45,452 bases of DNA from Pseudomonas sp. Irchel 3H7 (GTDB lineage: Bacteria > Pseudomonadota > Gammaproteobacteria > Pseudomonadales > Pseudomonadaceae), in NCBI RefSeq assembly GCF_900187605.1, contig NZ_FYEA01000022.1, positions 1 to 45,452 of the forward strand, in the 5' to 3' direction. The translations under genes and the position numbers were made by a program. The notes beneath the pieces are model-generated. The model saw nothing but the letters and a program-made list of their open reading frames with translations. It was not told the DNA's origin and did not search any database. Positions 25,621 to 34,109 of the stretch are shown piece by piece. Each line of letters starts with the position of its first letter. Position 1 is the first letter of the stretch.

Positions 25621-26329
25621 CGGCGGCGCTCAATACGTAGCCCTTGCCCCAGACAGTCCGCACTTCACGCTCGGTGTAACCGATGGCTTTCAGTTTGCGG
25701 CGGATCTGGCTGATATGCATGTCGAGACTGCGGTCGTGGGCCGCGTAGCCGCGTTGCAAAACGTGCTGATAGAGGAAAGCTTTGCTCAGCACTTCCTCGT
25801 CATTGCGATTGAGGGTTTCCAGCAAACGGAATTCGCTGCGGGTCAGCCCGGCGGCTTGCTCGCGGAAAAACACATCGCACTGTTCATCGTCAAAACGCAG
25901 CGTACCGGCCGCCACCGGCGGCGCCAGCGATGCCGGTCGCCGATCCAGGGCAACTCGACGCAGGATCGCTTCGATGCGCACATGCAACTCGGCCATGCTG
26001 AACGGTTTGGGCAAATAGTCGTCGGCACCCAGACGGAAACCACTGATACGATCCGCCTCGGCGCCAAGAGCCGACATCAGCAGCACCGGTGTCGAATGGC
26101 TCTGGCGCAATTGCGTCAACACATTCAAACCGTCCAGGCCCGGCAACAGGATGTCCATCAGCACCACATCGAAGGGCTGGCGCCTGGCGATGCTCAGGCC
26201 TTCCTGGCCGTTCTGGCACCAGGTCACCTGAAAGCCGCTGCGGCCCAGATGTTCGTGAACATAGGCGCCGAGCACCGGATCGTCTTCGATGGAGAGAATG
26301 CGTGGCTGGCCAGCGGAAACAGGAGTCAT
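25607..26329 (-). CDS. OmpR-family response regulator (partner of the 24196 kinase)
   Basis: A 240-aa DNA-binding regulator. The receiver domain (10-125) has the acidic pair ED (15-17), phospho-acceptor Asp59 (VVLMDILLPG) and Lys108 (LPKPF). A winged-helix domain (about 140-235) includes LTRSEFRLLETL, RSLDMHISQIRRKLK and the terminal VRTVWGKGYVL. It acts with the kinase encoded by the overlapping downstream gene. The ATG at 26329 is preferred over a TTG four codons earlier, although the ribosome-binding site is weak. It diverges from gacS across 219 bp. Confidence 0.92.
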   Translation of the reverse strand: MTPVSAGQPRILSIEDDPVLGAYVHEHLGRSGFQVTWCQNGQEGLSIARRQPFDVVLMDILLPGLDGLNVLTQLRQSHSTPVLLMSALGAEADRISGFRLGADDYLPKPFSMAELHVRIEAILRRVALDRRPASLAPPVAAGTLRFDDEQCDVFFREQAAGLTRSEFRLLETLNRNDEEVLSKAFLYQHVLQRGYAAHDRSLDMHISQIRRKLKAIGYTEREVRTVWGKGYVLSAADETL

Positions 26330-26548
26330 GAGTATCTGCAAGTAATTCTCAGTTGAGACTGATTATTCAAGATTGCCGGGGATCGGGCAACTCAAGGTTG
26401 GTCCAGCCGACAAACGAACAGCGGCGCCCTGCCCCACCACGAGTGCATTTTTCCGGAGATTGCCTGCGAGCAAATCGCTACACTGCGCCCATGCCGCGTG
26501 CCGGATGCACGCATGAGTCAACAGATCAGCGGGATGCAGGAGATAGGC

Positions 26549-29302
26549 GTGCTCAAGAAACTGGGAATCAAAGGTCGCGTGTTGTTGCTGACCTTGTTGC
26601 CGACCAGCCTGATGGCGCTGGTGCTGGGTGGTTATTTCACCTGGACGCAGCAGTCCGACTTGCAGAGCCAATTGATGCAACGCGGCGAAATGATCGCCGA
26701 GCAACTGGCGCCGCTGGTGGCACCCGCCATGGGGCACGGCAATAGCGATCTGCTTGAACGCATCGCCACCCAGTCTCTTGAACAACCGGACGTGCGCGCG
26801 GTGACCTTCCTCGCCCCGGACCGCTCGCCGCTGGCCCATGCCGGGCCGACCATGCTCAATCAGGCGCCGAGCGGCGACAGCGCGCATTTGCAACGGCGCA
26901 GCGGCAATGACGCGACGCGTTACCTGATGCCGGTGTTCGGCAAACACCGCAACCTCGCCGGTGAACTGATCCCGGACGAATCCGACCGACTGCTCGGCTG
27001 GGTCGAATTGGAGCTGTCGCACAACGGCATGCTGCTGCGCGGTTATCGCAGCCTGTTCGCCAGCCTGTTGCTGATTGCCGCCGGTCTGGCGGGCGCGGCA
27101 TTGCTGGCGTTACGCATGGGCCGCACCATCAACCGTCCGCTGAGCCAGATCAAGCAAGCCGTCGCGCAACTCAAGGACGGCCATCTGGAAACGCGTTTGC
27201 CGCCGCTCGGCAGTCAGGAGCTGGACGAACTGGCGTCGGGCATCAACCGCATGGCCGGCACCCTGCAAAACGCCCGCGAAGAACTGCAGCACAGTGTCGA
27301 TCAGGCCACCGAAGACGTCCGGCAGAATCTGGAAACCATCGAGATCCAGAACATCGAACTGGACCTGGCGCGCAAAGAAGCGCTGGAAGCCAGCCGGATC
27401 AAATCCGAATTCCTCGCCAACATGAGCCACGAGATCCGCACGCCGCTCAATGGCATTCTCGGCTTCACCCACCTGTTGCAGAAAAGTGAACTGACCCCGC
27501 GCCAGCTCGATTATCTGGGCACCATCGAAAAGTCTGCCGACAGCCTGCTGGGGATCATCAACGAGATCCTCGACTTCTCGAAAATCGAGGCCGGCAAACT
27601 GGTACTCGACCACATTCCGTTCAACCTGCGCGACCTGCTACAGGACACCCTGACCATCCTCGCCCCGGCCGCACACGCCAAGCAGTTGGAGCTGGTCAGT
27701 CTGGTCTATCGCGACACCCCGCTGTCGCTGGTCGGTGACCCGCTGCGTCTGAAGCAGATCCTCACCAACCTGGTCAGCAACGCCATCAAGTTCACCCGCG
27801 AAGGCACCATCGTCGCCAGGGCGATGCTTGAAGAGGAACACGAAGACAGCGTGCAACTGCGCATCAGCATTCAGGACACTGGCATCGGCCTGTCGAATCA
27901 GGATGTGCGCGCGTTGTTCCAGGCGTTCAGTCAGGCCGACAACTCGCTGTCGCGGCAACCGGGTGGCACCGGTCTGGGGCTGGTGATTTCCAAACGCCTG
28001 ATCGAACAGATGGGCGGCGAAATCGGCGTCGACAGCACGCCGGGCGAAGGCTCGGAATTCTGGATCAGCCTGAGCCTGCCGAAAACCCGTGACGACGCCG
28101 AAGATTTGCCGGCCGCGCCGTTGCTCGGGCGCCGCGTGGCGGTGCTGGAAAATCACGAACTGGCACGTCAGGCCTTGCAGCACCAACTGGAAGACTGTGG
28201 CCTCGATGTCACGCCGTTCAACACCCTCGAAAGTTTGACCAACGGCGTCACCGGCGCGCACCAGACCGATCAGGCGATCGATCTGGCGGTCATCGGCATC
28301 ACCAGCAACGACATGCTGCCCGAGCGTTTGAATCAGCACATCTGGGACCTCGAACACCTCGGCTGCAAAGTGCTGGTGCTGTGCCCGACCACCGAACAGA
28401 CGCTGTTCCATCTGTCGGTGCCGAACCCGCACAGCCAACTGCAAGCGAAACCGGCCTGCACGCGCAAATTGCGCCGCGCCCTGGCCGATCTGGTCAACCC
28501 GCGCCAGCCGCGCAATGAGCCAGGCGAACCGCTGTCGAGCCGCGCGCCGAAAGTGCTCTGTGTCGACGACAACCCGGCCAACCTGCTGCTGGTGCAAACC
28601 CTGCTCGAAGACATGGGTGCCAAGGTACTTGCGGTGGAAAGCGGCTACGCGGCGGTCAAAGCGGTGCAGAGCGAATCGTTCGATCTGGTGTTGATGGACG
28701 TGCAGATGCCAGGCATGGACGGCCGCCAGAGCACCGAAACCATTCGCCAGTGGGAAAGCGAGCGACACTGCACGCCGCTGCCGATCGTCGCCCTCACCGC
28801 CCACGCCATGGCCAACGAAAAACGCGCGCTGCTGCAAAGCGGCATGGATGACTACCTGACCAAGCCGATCAGCGAGCGGCAACTGGCGCAGGTGGTGCTG
28901 AAGTGGACCGGCCTGGCCTTGCGCAATCAAGGGCCGGAACGGATCAGCGACAGCGCGGCGGGCAATAACGAACTGCCGGTGCTTGATCACGAGGAAGGCT
29001 TGCGCCTGGCTGCCGGCAAGGCTGACTTGGCGGCGGACATGCTGGCCATGTTGCTCGCCTCACTGGAAGCCGACCGCGAAGCCATCCGCGCGGCGTGCGA
29101 AAACCGCGACCAGAACGCATTGATCGAGCGCGTCCATCGCCTGCACGGTGCCACCCGTTATTGCGGCGTACCGCAATTGCGCGCGGCCTGCCAGCGCAGC
29201 GAAACCCTGCTCAAGCAGGACGACCCCAAGGCTGTGGCAGCGCTGGAAGAACTGGAGCGCGCGATCAACCGGCTAGCGGCGCAAGCGAAGATCAGCGCCT
29301 GA
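26549..29302 (+). CDS. gacS: Hybrid sensor kinase GacS (BarA type)
   Basis: A 917-aa tripartite hybrid kinase. TM1 about 11-30, periplasmic domain to about 165, TM2 about 168-188, HAMP 189-243, HisKA with His294 (NMSHEIRTPL), HATPase (GGTGLGL), a receiver with Asp717 (LMDVQMPG), and an HPt domain with His863 (HRLHGAT). These three phospho-residues match those known for GacS. GacS phosphorylates GacA, which switches on the Rsm small RNAs controlling secondary metabolism, biofilm and biocontrol traits. The start is GTG at 26549 behind AGGAG at ideal spacing, giving the conserved LKKLGIKGRVLLLTLLP N-terminus; an ATG 17 codons earlier is disfavoured. ldhA follows in the same direction. Confidence 0.97.
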   Translation: MLKKLGIKGRVLLLTLLPTSLMALVLGGYFTWTQQSDLQSQLMQRGEMIAEQLAPLVAPAMGHGNSDLLERIATQSLEQPDVRAVTFLAPDRSPLAHAGPTMLNQAPSGDSAHLQRRSGNDATRYLMPVFGKHRNLAGELIPDESDRLLGWVELELSHNGMLLRGYRSLFASLLLIAAGLAGAALLALRMGRTINRPLSQIKQAVAQLKDGHLETRLPPLGSQELDELASGINRMAGTLQNAREELQHSVDQATEDVRQNLETIEIQNIELDLARKEALEASRIKSEFLANMSHEIRTPLNGILGFTHLLQKSELTPRQLDYLGTIEKSADSLLGIINEILDFSKIEAGKLVLDHIPFNLRDLLQDTLTILAPAAHAKQLELVSLVYRDTPLSLVGDPLRLKQILTNLVSNAIKFTREGTIVARAMLEEEHEDSVQLRISIQDTGIGLSNQDVRALFQAFSQADNSLSRQPGGTGLGLVISKRLIEQMGGEIGVDSTPGEGSEFWISLSLPKTRDDAEDLPAAPLLGRRVAVLENHELARQALQHQLEDCGLDVTPFNTLESLTNGVTGAHQTDQAIDLAVIGITSNDMLPERLNQHIWDLEHLGCKVLVLCPTTEQTLFHLSVPNPHSQLQAKPACTRKLRRALADLVNPRQPRNEPGEPLSSRAPKVLCVDDNPANLLLVQTLLEDMGAKVLAVESGYAAVKAVQSESFDLVLMDVQMPGMDGRQSTETIRQWESERHCTPLPIVALTAHAMANEKRALLQSGMDDYLTKPISERQLAQVVLKWTGLALRNQGPERISDSAAGNNELPVLDHEEGLRLAAGKADLAADMLAMLLASLEADREAIRAACENRDQNALIERVHRLHGATRYCGVPQLRAACQRSETLLKQDDPKAVAALEELERAINRLAAQAKISA

Positions 29303-29384
29303 TCCACAGCAATGCCGGCCAACACCGGCAGCGCTAAAGTGGGATCGGGTGATTCAATCCGTGTCGATGTTCCAGGAGGATTTC

Positions 29385-30374
29385 ATGCGCACGCTCGTTT
29401 TCAGTAGCCAGACCTACGACCGCGACAGCTTCCTCGCCGCCGATTGCCCGGCGGGTATCGAGCTGCACTTTCAACCGGCCCGGCTCAGCCTCGATACGGC
29501 AGCACTGGCCGACAAACACCAAGTGGTCTGTGCGTTTATCAATGATGATCTCAGCGCTGCGGTGCTGGAACGTCTGGCCGCGGGCGGCACGCGCCTGATT
29601 GCCCTACGCTCGGCGGGTTACAACCATGTTGATCTGGCTGCGGCGAAACGTCTCGGACTGGCCGTGGTGCGCGTGCCGGCCTACTCGCCGCATGCGGTGG
29701 CCGAACACGCCGTGGCGCTGATCCTGGCCCTCAACCGTCGTCTGCACCGTGCCTATAACCGCACCCGTGAAGGCGATTTCAGCCTGCATGGCCTGACCGG
29801 TTTCGACCTGGTCGGCAAAACCGTGGGAATTGTCGGCACCGGCCAGATCGGCGCCACGTTCGCCAAAATCATGCACGGCTTCGGCTGTGAGCTGCTGGCT
29901 TACGATCCTTTCCCCAACCCGGAGGTGCTGGCGTTGGGTGCGCGTTATCTGAGCCTGCCGGAACTGCTCGCGCAGTCGCGGATCATCAGCCTGCACTGCC
30001 CGCTCAACGAGCAGAGCAAACACCTGATCAACCGCGACTCGCTGGCGCACATGCAGGCCGGCGCCATGCTGATCAATACCGGCCGTGGTGGCCTGGTCGA
30101 CACACCGGCACTGATCGATGCATTGAAGGACGGCCAGCTCGGCTATCTGGGGCTGGATGTTTATGAGGAAGAGGCACAACTGTTTTTCGAGGATCGCTCC
30201 GACCTGCCCCTGCAGGACGATGTGCTGGCGCGCCTGCTGACCTTCCCCAACGTGATCATCACCGCGCATCAGGCGTTTCTGACCCGCGAAGCACTGGGTG
30301 CGATTGCTGCAACCACCCTGCACAACATCGCGACCTGGGTGGCGGGAACGCCACAGAACCAGGTCGAGGGTTGA
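29385..30374 (+). CDS. ldhA: D-lactate dehydrogenase (fermentative, NADH-dependent)
   Basis: A 329-aa D-2-hydroxyacid dehydrogenase. The Rossmann motif is VGIVGTGQIGATFA near 147-160. The catalytic Arg lies in INTGRGGLVD (about 233), Glu in DVYEEEAQLF and His in TAHQAFLT near 294. Long DVYEEE-type sequence and overall similarity fit LdhA, which reduces pyruvate to D-lactate under oxygen limitation. AGGAGG precedes the ATG at 29385. It follows gacS by 82 bp, the same neighbourhood as in other pseudomonads. I found no obvious Anr/Fnr box. Confidence 0.93.
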   Translation: MRTLVFSSQTYDRDSFLAADCPAGIELHFQPARLSLDTAALADKHQVVCAFINDDLSAAVLERLAAGGTRLIALRSAGYNHVDLAAAKRLGLAVVRVPAYSPHAVAEHAVALILALNRRLHRAYNRTREGDFSLHGLTGFDLVGKTVGIVGTGQIGATFAKIMHGFGCELLAYDPFPNPEVLALGARYLSLPELLAQSRIISLHCPLNEQSKHLINRDSLAHMQAGAMLINTGRGGLVDTPALIDALKDGQLGYLGLDVYEEEAQLFFEDRSDLPLQDDVLARLLTFPNVIITAHQAFLTREALGAIAATTLHNIATWVAGTPQNQVEG

Positions 30375-30386
30375 AATTTTTTCCGC

Positions 30387-30839
30387 TTACTTGGGTGAAA
30401 GCGAAGTCGCCAGAATCAGCATCGCCAGCCAGCCGAAGCCAAAAAAGCGCTGTTTCATCGAGTGGCCGTAGCGCAGCAGGAACCAGACGAAAAACATCGG
30501 CAGCAGGAAGATCATGATCTTCAGCCAGCCTTCCACCGGGCGACTGCCGTCGACATTGGTCTGCTCAGTGGCCGGTTGCTCGGTGGGCTGCTGGCGCCGA
30601 CGCCGCGCAGCGGCCGGCATCACTTTCGGCAAAGGTTGCGGCTCAGGCGCTGGAGCACTGACTTCGGGCACAGCCTTGTTACGCGGCAGACTACCGAACG
30701 AGATTGTCGCAGCCTGAACAGGCGCGGCTACGGTTTGCGCGTGTACTGCTTGCTCCGCCATTGGAGCCCCGCAATGAATGCACGCGTTGGCTTCGGAGCT
30801 GATGCTCTTCTTGCATTCATAACATTCGATCAGCGCCAT
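30387..30839 (-). CDS. Zinc-ribbon membrane protein, function unknown
   Basis: A 150-aa protein. The N-terminus has a four-cysteine zinc ribbon: Cys6, Cys9, Cys20 and Cys23 (CYECKK...CIHCGAP). The middle (30-100) is Ala/Pro/Gln-rich and probably unstructured, with an RRRRQ basic patch near 80. The C-terminus has two hydrophobic segments, about 108-123 and 132-147. The cytoplasmic ribbon may be tethered to the membrane. GGAA precedes the ATG at 30839. Convergent with ldhA and divergent from the gene at 30973. Not recognised beyond the ribbon. Confidence 0.75.
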   Translation of the reverse strand: MALIECYECKKSISSEANACIHCGAPMAEQAVHAQTVAAPVQAATISFGSLPRNKAVPEVSAPAPEPQPLPKVMPAAARRRRQQPTEQPATEQTNVDGSRPVEGWLKIMIFLLPMFFVWFLLRYGHSMKQRFFGFGWLAMLILATSLSPK

Positions 30840-30972
30840 GTTCCGTTCCTTCAGATTCGAGGCCGGCAGTTTGCCATGAGTGTCGCGGCATTTGAACCGG
30901 ATCGAAGGTCGCACGCGCGCATCATTCTGCAATCAAGCCCGTGCTAGCATGTCGCGCATATTTGGAGGACCC

Positions 30973-31407
30973 ATGGTCGAACACGATTTCCGCTACACCC
31001 TGATGAACCCGCAACACACCCTCACCGAATGCCGCGCCCTCGTTCCGGGCCGCTATCAGGTCACCGGCAATGGTGGCTCGATTCGCATCGGTGACGCGCT
31101 GTTGGTCACCCTCAAAGGCAGCAAGGACTTGTCCATGCGCCTGACCGTTGAAACCGTCCGCCACCTGATCAATCCGCCGGGCCAATGGACCGCGATGACC
31201 ACAGGCCCGGTGTTCGGTGAACTGGCGATCCACACCTGGCAGGTCAACTGCGACAGCTGTGCCAAAGAGCTGAGCTTCGAATTCGCCGTGGACGCCAAAC
31301 TCGGTAAAACCGCCGAAAAACCGGCAGCCACCGCGCGCATCGCCGAACTGGGCTGGAAAGCCGTTGGTGACAAGCACTTGTGCCCGAAATGCCAGGTGTC
31401 GGCATGA
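30973..31407 (+). CDS. Conserved-looking 144-aa protein with two CxxC pairs
   Basis: A soluble protein with no signal peptide. Two cysteine pairs, Cys93/Cys96 (CDSC) and Cys137/Cys140 (CPKC), sit about 40 residues apart, as in a zinc-stabilised fold. The N-terminal two-thirds look beta-rich. TTTGGAGGA precedes the ATG at 30973. Its stop overlaps the start of the META-domain lipoprotein (ATGA), so the two are co-translated. I do not recognise a family or function. Confidence 0.75.
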   Translation: MVEHDFRYTLMNPQHTLTECRALVPGRYQVTGNGGSIRIGDALLVTLKGSKDLSMRLTVETVRHLINPPGQWTAMTTGPVFGELAIHTWQVNCDSCAKELSFEFAVDAKLGKTAEKPAATARIAELGWKAVGDKHLCPKCQVSA

Positions 31408-31811
31408 TCAAACGCCTTGCCCTGACCGCGCTGGTCGGTGCCGGCCTGGTGGGCTGTGCCGCAGAGCCTGTGCAACTGCAACAGAACCGCAGCTACATTC
31501 TGGAGTGGATCGGTGAGCGGCCGTTGATGGATTACAGCCATCTGACCGTGACCCTTGGCGATGATGGCCGCGCCTACGGCAACGGTGGCTGCAACCATTG
31601 GTTCGCGCCGTACACGCTGGACGGTGACAAGCTGACTTTCGGCAAGATCGGCAAGACCCGCAAGCTTTGTGCACCAGCGCTGATGGAGCAGGAACAACGC
31701 TTCCTGCAGGCGCTGGAGCATGTCGAGCGCTGGGACATCTCGCCGATCGAGCAGATGCGCTTCTGGCCGGCGGAAGGCAAGCCGTTGCGTTGGTGGCTGG
31801 AAGAGGGTTGA
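31404..31811 (+). CDS. META/HslJ-like lipoprotein
   Basis: A 135-aa exported lipoprotein. The signal peptide ends in the lipobox LVGC with Cys18 as lipidation site. The body contains the META signature: GNGGCNHWFAPYTLDGDKLTFG followed by a Cys (KLCAPALMEQEQRFLQAL), which probably pairs with the first as a disulfide. META-domain proteins such as HslJ are small envelope proteins linked to heat, novobiocin or antimicrobial stress in E. coli; the role here is not known. Translation is coupled to the upstream gene. The next gene is convergent, across a long-hairpin repeat. Confidence 0.83.
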   Translation: MIKRLALTALVGAGLVGCAAEPVQLQQNRSYILEWIGERPLMDYSHLTVTLGDDGRAYGNGGCNHWFAPYTLDGDKLTFGKIGKTRKLCAPALMEQEQRFLQALEHVERWDISPIEQMRFWPAEGKPLRWWLEEG

Positions 31812-31850
31812 TTGGCTAGACCGCCGATACCCTCATCGGAACGCCGCCCG

Positions 31851-32050
31851 CCTAGCCCTCTCCCAAAGGGAGAGGGGACTGATTGGGGGATATTGGGGAG
31901 CTACGCCGACTTGAACGAGTGCAACTGAATCCATAATCGACTGGGTCTTGCTTTGGCGAATCTACAATCGACTCGATCTCTCAGGTCGATGTACCTCGCC
32001 AGACACCTCGGTCGGCCCCCTCTCCCTCTGGGAGAGGGCTGGGGTGAGGG
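31851..32050. repeat. Long-hairpin repeat between convergent genes
   Basis: Left arm cctagccctctcccaaaggg (31851) and right arm ccctctgggagagggctggg ending at 32050 are inverted complements separated by about 140 bp. The insert carries two near-identical short stretches (cgactgggtct / cgactcgatct). It lies between the META lipoprotein and the thioredoxin-like gene, which face each other. Confidence 0.8.
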
Positions 32051-32068
32051 TTACTCTTTAGCGGCAAC

Positions 32069-32536
32069 TCACTTGGTCGCCTGCAACGCCTCAAGCTTGG
32101 CCATCACCCCCGCCGCCGTCTGCTCGCCCATCAACTGTTCCCGCACCTTACCCTTGTTGTCGATGATGTACGTCACCGGCAGCGCTTCACTGCGCGGCAA
32201 CTCGAACAGTTCCGCCGGATCCTGCGCCAGCACGGTGAACTTGATGCCCAGCTTTTCACTGGCGTCTTTCAGCTCCACGCCCTGCACATTGTCGAAGTTC
32301 ACCCCGAACACGCCGACGTTCTTGCTCTTCAGCTCATCCGCCAAATGATTGAGTTCCGGGATTTCGGTCCGGCACGGGCCACACCATTCGGCCCAGTAGT
32401 TCAGCACTACCCATTGTTTGTCCAGACGCTCCGACGCAACCTTCTGGCCGTTCTGGTCGATACCGTAATCATTGCCGCAGCCCCCCAGCATCAACGCCCC
32501 GATTATCGTCAATGCCGCTGCCAATCGCCGTGTCAT
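32069..32536 (-). CDS. TlpA/ResA-like thioredoxin-fold lipoprotein
   Basis: A 155-aa envelope protein. The signal peptide ends in the lipobox LGGC with lipidated Cys20. The thioredoxin-like domain (about 35-150) has the redox pair Cys52/Cys55 in AEWCGPCRTEIP and the cis-Pro segment ALPVTYIID near 118-126. TlpA/ResA-type proteins reduce disulfides in the periplasm, for example in cytochrome c maturation; the partner here is unknown. Divergent from arsC across 113 bp and convergent with the META lipoprotein, whose own disulfide would be a conceivable substrate (speculative). Confidence 0.88.
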   Translation of the reverse strand: MTRRLAAALTIIGALMLGGCGNDYGIDQNGQKVASERLDKQWVVLNYWAEWCGPCRTEIPELNHLADELKSKNVGVFGVNFDNVQGVELKDASEKLGIKFTVLAQDPAELFELPRSEALPVTYIIDNKGKVREQLMGEQTAAGVMAKLEALQATK

Positions 32537-32649
32537 GTCGTGTTCCTTGTGAAAATTTGAAGGCGCCTGCGACCCATTGCCTCCGAAGGTTCTGGATTGC
32601 GCGCTGCACAGTTAGAATAGCCGCCACTTTACGCCAGAAGCGACCCGCC

Positions 32650-33003
32650 ATGACCGATCTGACGCTTTATCACAATCCGCGCTGCTCGAAATCCCGCGGC
32701 GCGCTGGAGCTTCTTGAAGCCCGCGGCCTGACCCCGAACGTCGTGCGTTACCTCGAAACCCCGCTGAATGCCGCGCAAATCAAGGCCCTGCTCGGCAAGC
32801 TCGGGATCAGCGCGCGTCAGTTGCTGCGCACCGGGGAAGATGAATACAAAATGCTTCAGCTGGCTGACGAAAGCCTCAGCGAAGCGCAATTGATCGACGC
32901 CATCGCTCAGCACCCGAAACTGATGGAGCGGCCGATTCTCGAAGTCGGCGACAAAGCCGTGATCGGTCGTCCGCCGGAAAATGTGCTGGAGTTGTTGCCG
33001 TGA
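32650..33003 (+). CDS. arsC: Arsenate reductase, ArsC/YfgD family
   Basis: A 117-aa protein of the glutaredoxin-coupled ArsC family. Catalytic Cys12 lies in YHNPRCSKSRGAL, and the conserved C-terminal Arg is in RPILEVGDKAVIGRP near 94-108. It reduces arsenate to arsenite with glutathione/glutaredoxin by family knowledge. No ars regulator or efflux gene is present, so it may be a housekeeping homologue (YfgD type). Its TGA overlaps the GTG start of wrbA. First gene of a plus-strand trio. Confidence 0.9.
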   Translation: MTDLTLYHNPRCSKSRGALELLEARGLTPNVVRYLETPLNAAQIKALLGKLGISARQLLRTGEDEYKMLQLADESLSEAQLIDAIAQHPKLMERPILEVGDKAVIGRPPENVLELLP

Positions 33004-33596
33004 GCGCGCCGTACATTCTGGTGCTGTATTACAGCCGCAACGGTTCGACCAATGAAATGGCCCGGCAGATTGCCCGAGGTGTCGAGCAGGCGGGTCTCGA
33101 AGCACGCTTGCGTACGGTGCCAGCCATTTCCACCGAGTGCGAAGCGGTGTCGCCGGACATCCCGGACGAAGGCGCGTTGTATGCCACGCTCGATGACCTG
33201 AAAAACTGCGCGGGTTTGGCCCTCGGCAGCCCGACACGCTTTGGCAACATGGCCGCGCCGCTGAAATACTTCCTCGATGGCACCAGCAACCTCTGGCTGA
33301 CCGGCGCCCTCGTCGGCAAACCGGCGGGTGTATTCACCTCCACCGCCAGCCTGCACGGCGGTCAGGAAACCACCTTGCTGTCGATGATGCTGCCACTGCT
33401 GCACCACGGCATGCTCATCACCGGCCTGCCGTACAGCGAATCGGCGTTGCTCGAAACCCAGGGCGGCGGTACGCCTTACGGTGCCAGTCATCACGCTGGG
33501 GCTGACGGCAAAAGTGCTCTCGATCAGCATGAAGTGGCGTTGTGTCGCGCGCTGGGTCTGCGGCTGGCGAAAACCGCTCAGAAACTGGTGGGCTGA
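33000..33596 (+). CDS. wrbA: NAD(P)H:quinone oxidoreductase WrbA
   Basis: A 198-aa flavodoxin-like FMN enzyme catalysing two-electron reduction of quinones. The phosphate loop is YYSRNGSTNEMARQIARG near 10-27. The flavin loops are GSPTRFGNMAAPLKYFLDG near 76-94 and STASLHGGQETTLLSMM near 114-130, both typical of WrbA. The start is GTG at 33000, overlapping the arsC stop by four bases. DUF2069 follows 1 bp after the stop. The same arsC-wrbA-DUF2069 order occurs in other pseudomonads. Confidence 0.94.
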   Translation: MSAPYILVLYYSRNGSTNEMARQIARGVEQAGLEARLRTVPAISTECEAVSPDIPDEGALYATLDDLKNCAGLALGSPTRFGNMAAPLKYFLDGTSNLWLTGALVGKPAGVFTSTASLHGGQETTLLSMMLPLLHHGMLITGLPYSESALLETQGGGTPYGASHHAGADGKSALDQHEVALCRALGLRLAKTAQKLVG

Positions 33597-33597
33597 T

Positions 33598-34023
33598 ATG
33601 GCGAAGAAGCCGAAGATTCTGCCGAGTGTCGAGTGGCTGGAGCCACGAGTGAAGGCGATGCGGGTGATTAGCCTGCTGAGCTTCTTCGCCCTCGCCGGCC
33701 TGCTGGCGGCCTACTATCTGCTGTTCGCCGATCTGCACGGCGCGCGGCCGTGGGTGATTCTGCTGGTCGAGTTGATCCCATGGATCGTGCTCGCCCCGGC
33801 AATGATCATGGGCAGCGCCCGCGGGCATTCGTGGATGTGTTTTGTGGTGAATCTGTATTTCATCAAGGGCGCACTGGCGGCGTATGACCCGAACCGGCAG
33901 TTGTTTGGTGTGCTGGAGATGGTCGCGAGTCTGGCGGTGTTCTGCTCGGCGCTGCTGTATGTGCGGTGGCGGTATCAGTTGAATCGCAAGCTGGCAGGTG
34001 AAGGCGAAATCTCCGTCGCCTGA
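33598..34023 (+). CDS. DUF2069 membrane protein
   Basis: A 141-aa integral membrane protein with four likely helices: about 22-43, 51-72, 76-92 and 103-121. It ends in a hydrophilic tail and matches the DUF2069 family of predicted membrane proteins. It starts one base after the wrbA stop and is surely co-transcribed with arsC and wrbA. Function unknown. Confidence 0.82.
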   Translation: MAKKPKILPSVEWLEPRVKAMRVISLLSFFALAGLLAAYYLLFADLHGARPWVILLVELIPWIVLAPAMIMGSARGHSWMCFVVNLYFIKGALAAYDPNRQLFGVLEMVASLAVFCSALLYVRWRYQLNRKLAGEGEISVA

Positions 34024-34027
34024 TTGA

Positions 34028-34104
34028 AAAGATCGCAGCCTTCGGCAGCTCCTACATTTGGCATGCGTTTCCCTGTAGGAGCTGCCGAAGGCTGCGATCT
34101 TTTA
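34028..34104. repeat. Inverted repeat, GATCGCAGCCTTCGGCAGCTCCTACA type
   Basis: Perfect 26- to 27-base arms (aaaagatcgcagccttcggc from 34028; complement ending gcgatctttt at 34104) enclose about 20 bp. This is a fourth REP-like subfamily. It lies between convergent genes and ends in a T run, so it may also act as a terminator. Confidence 0.9.
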
Positions 34105-34109
34105 GCTGT

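Noticed and set aside
26458..26484. Sigma-70 promoter TTGCCT...TACACT before gacS
   Set aside because: The spacing of about 13 bp is too short for a normal promoter.
27638..28990. 450-codon open frame opposite gacS
   Set aside because: Arg/Gln/His-rich reverse translation of GacS; no independent gene signals.
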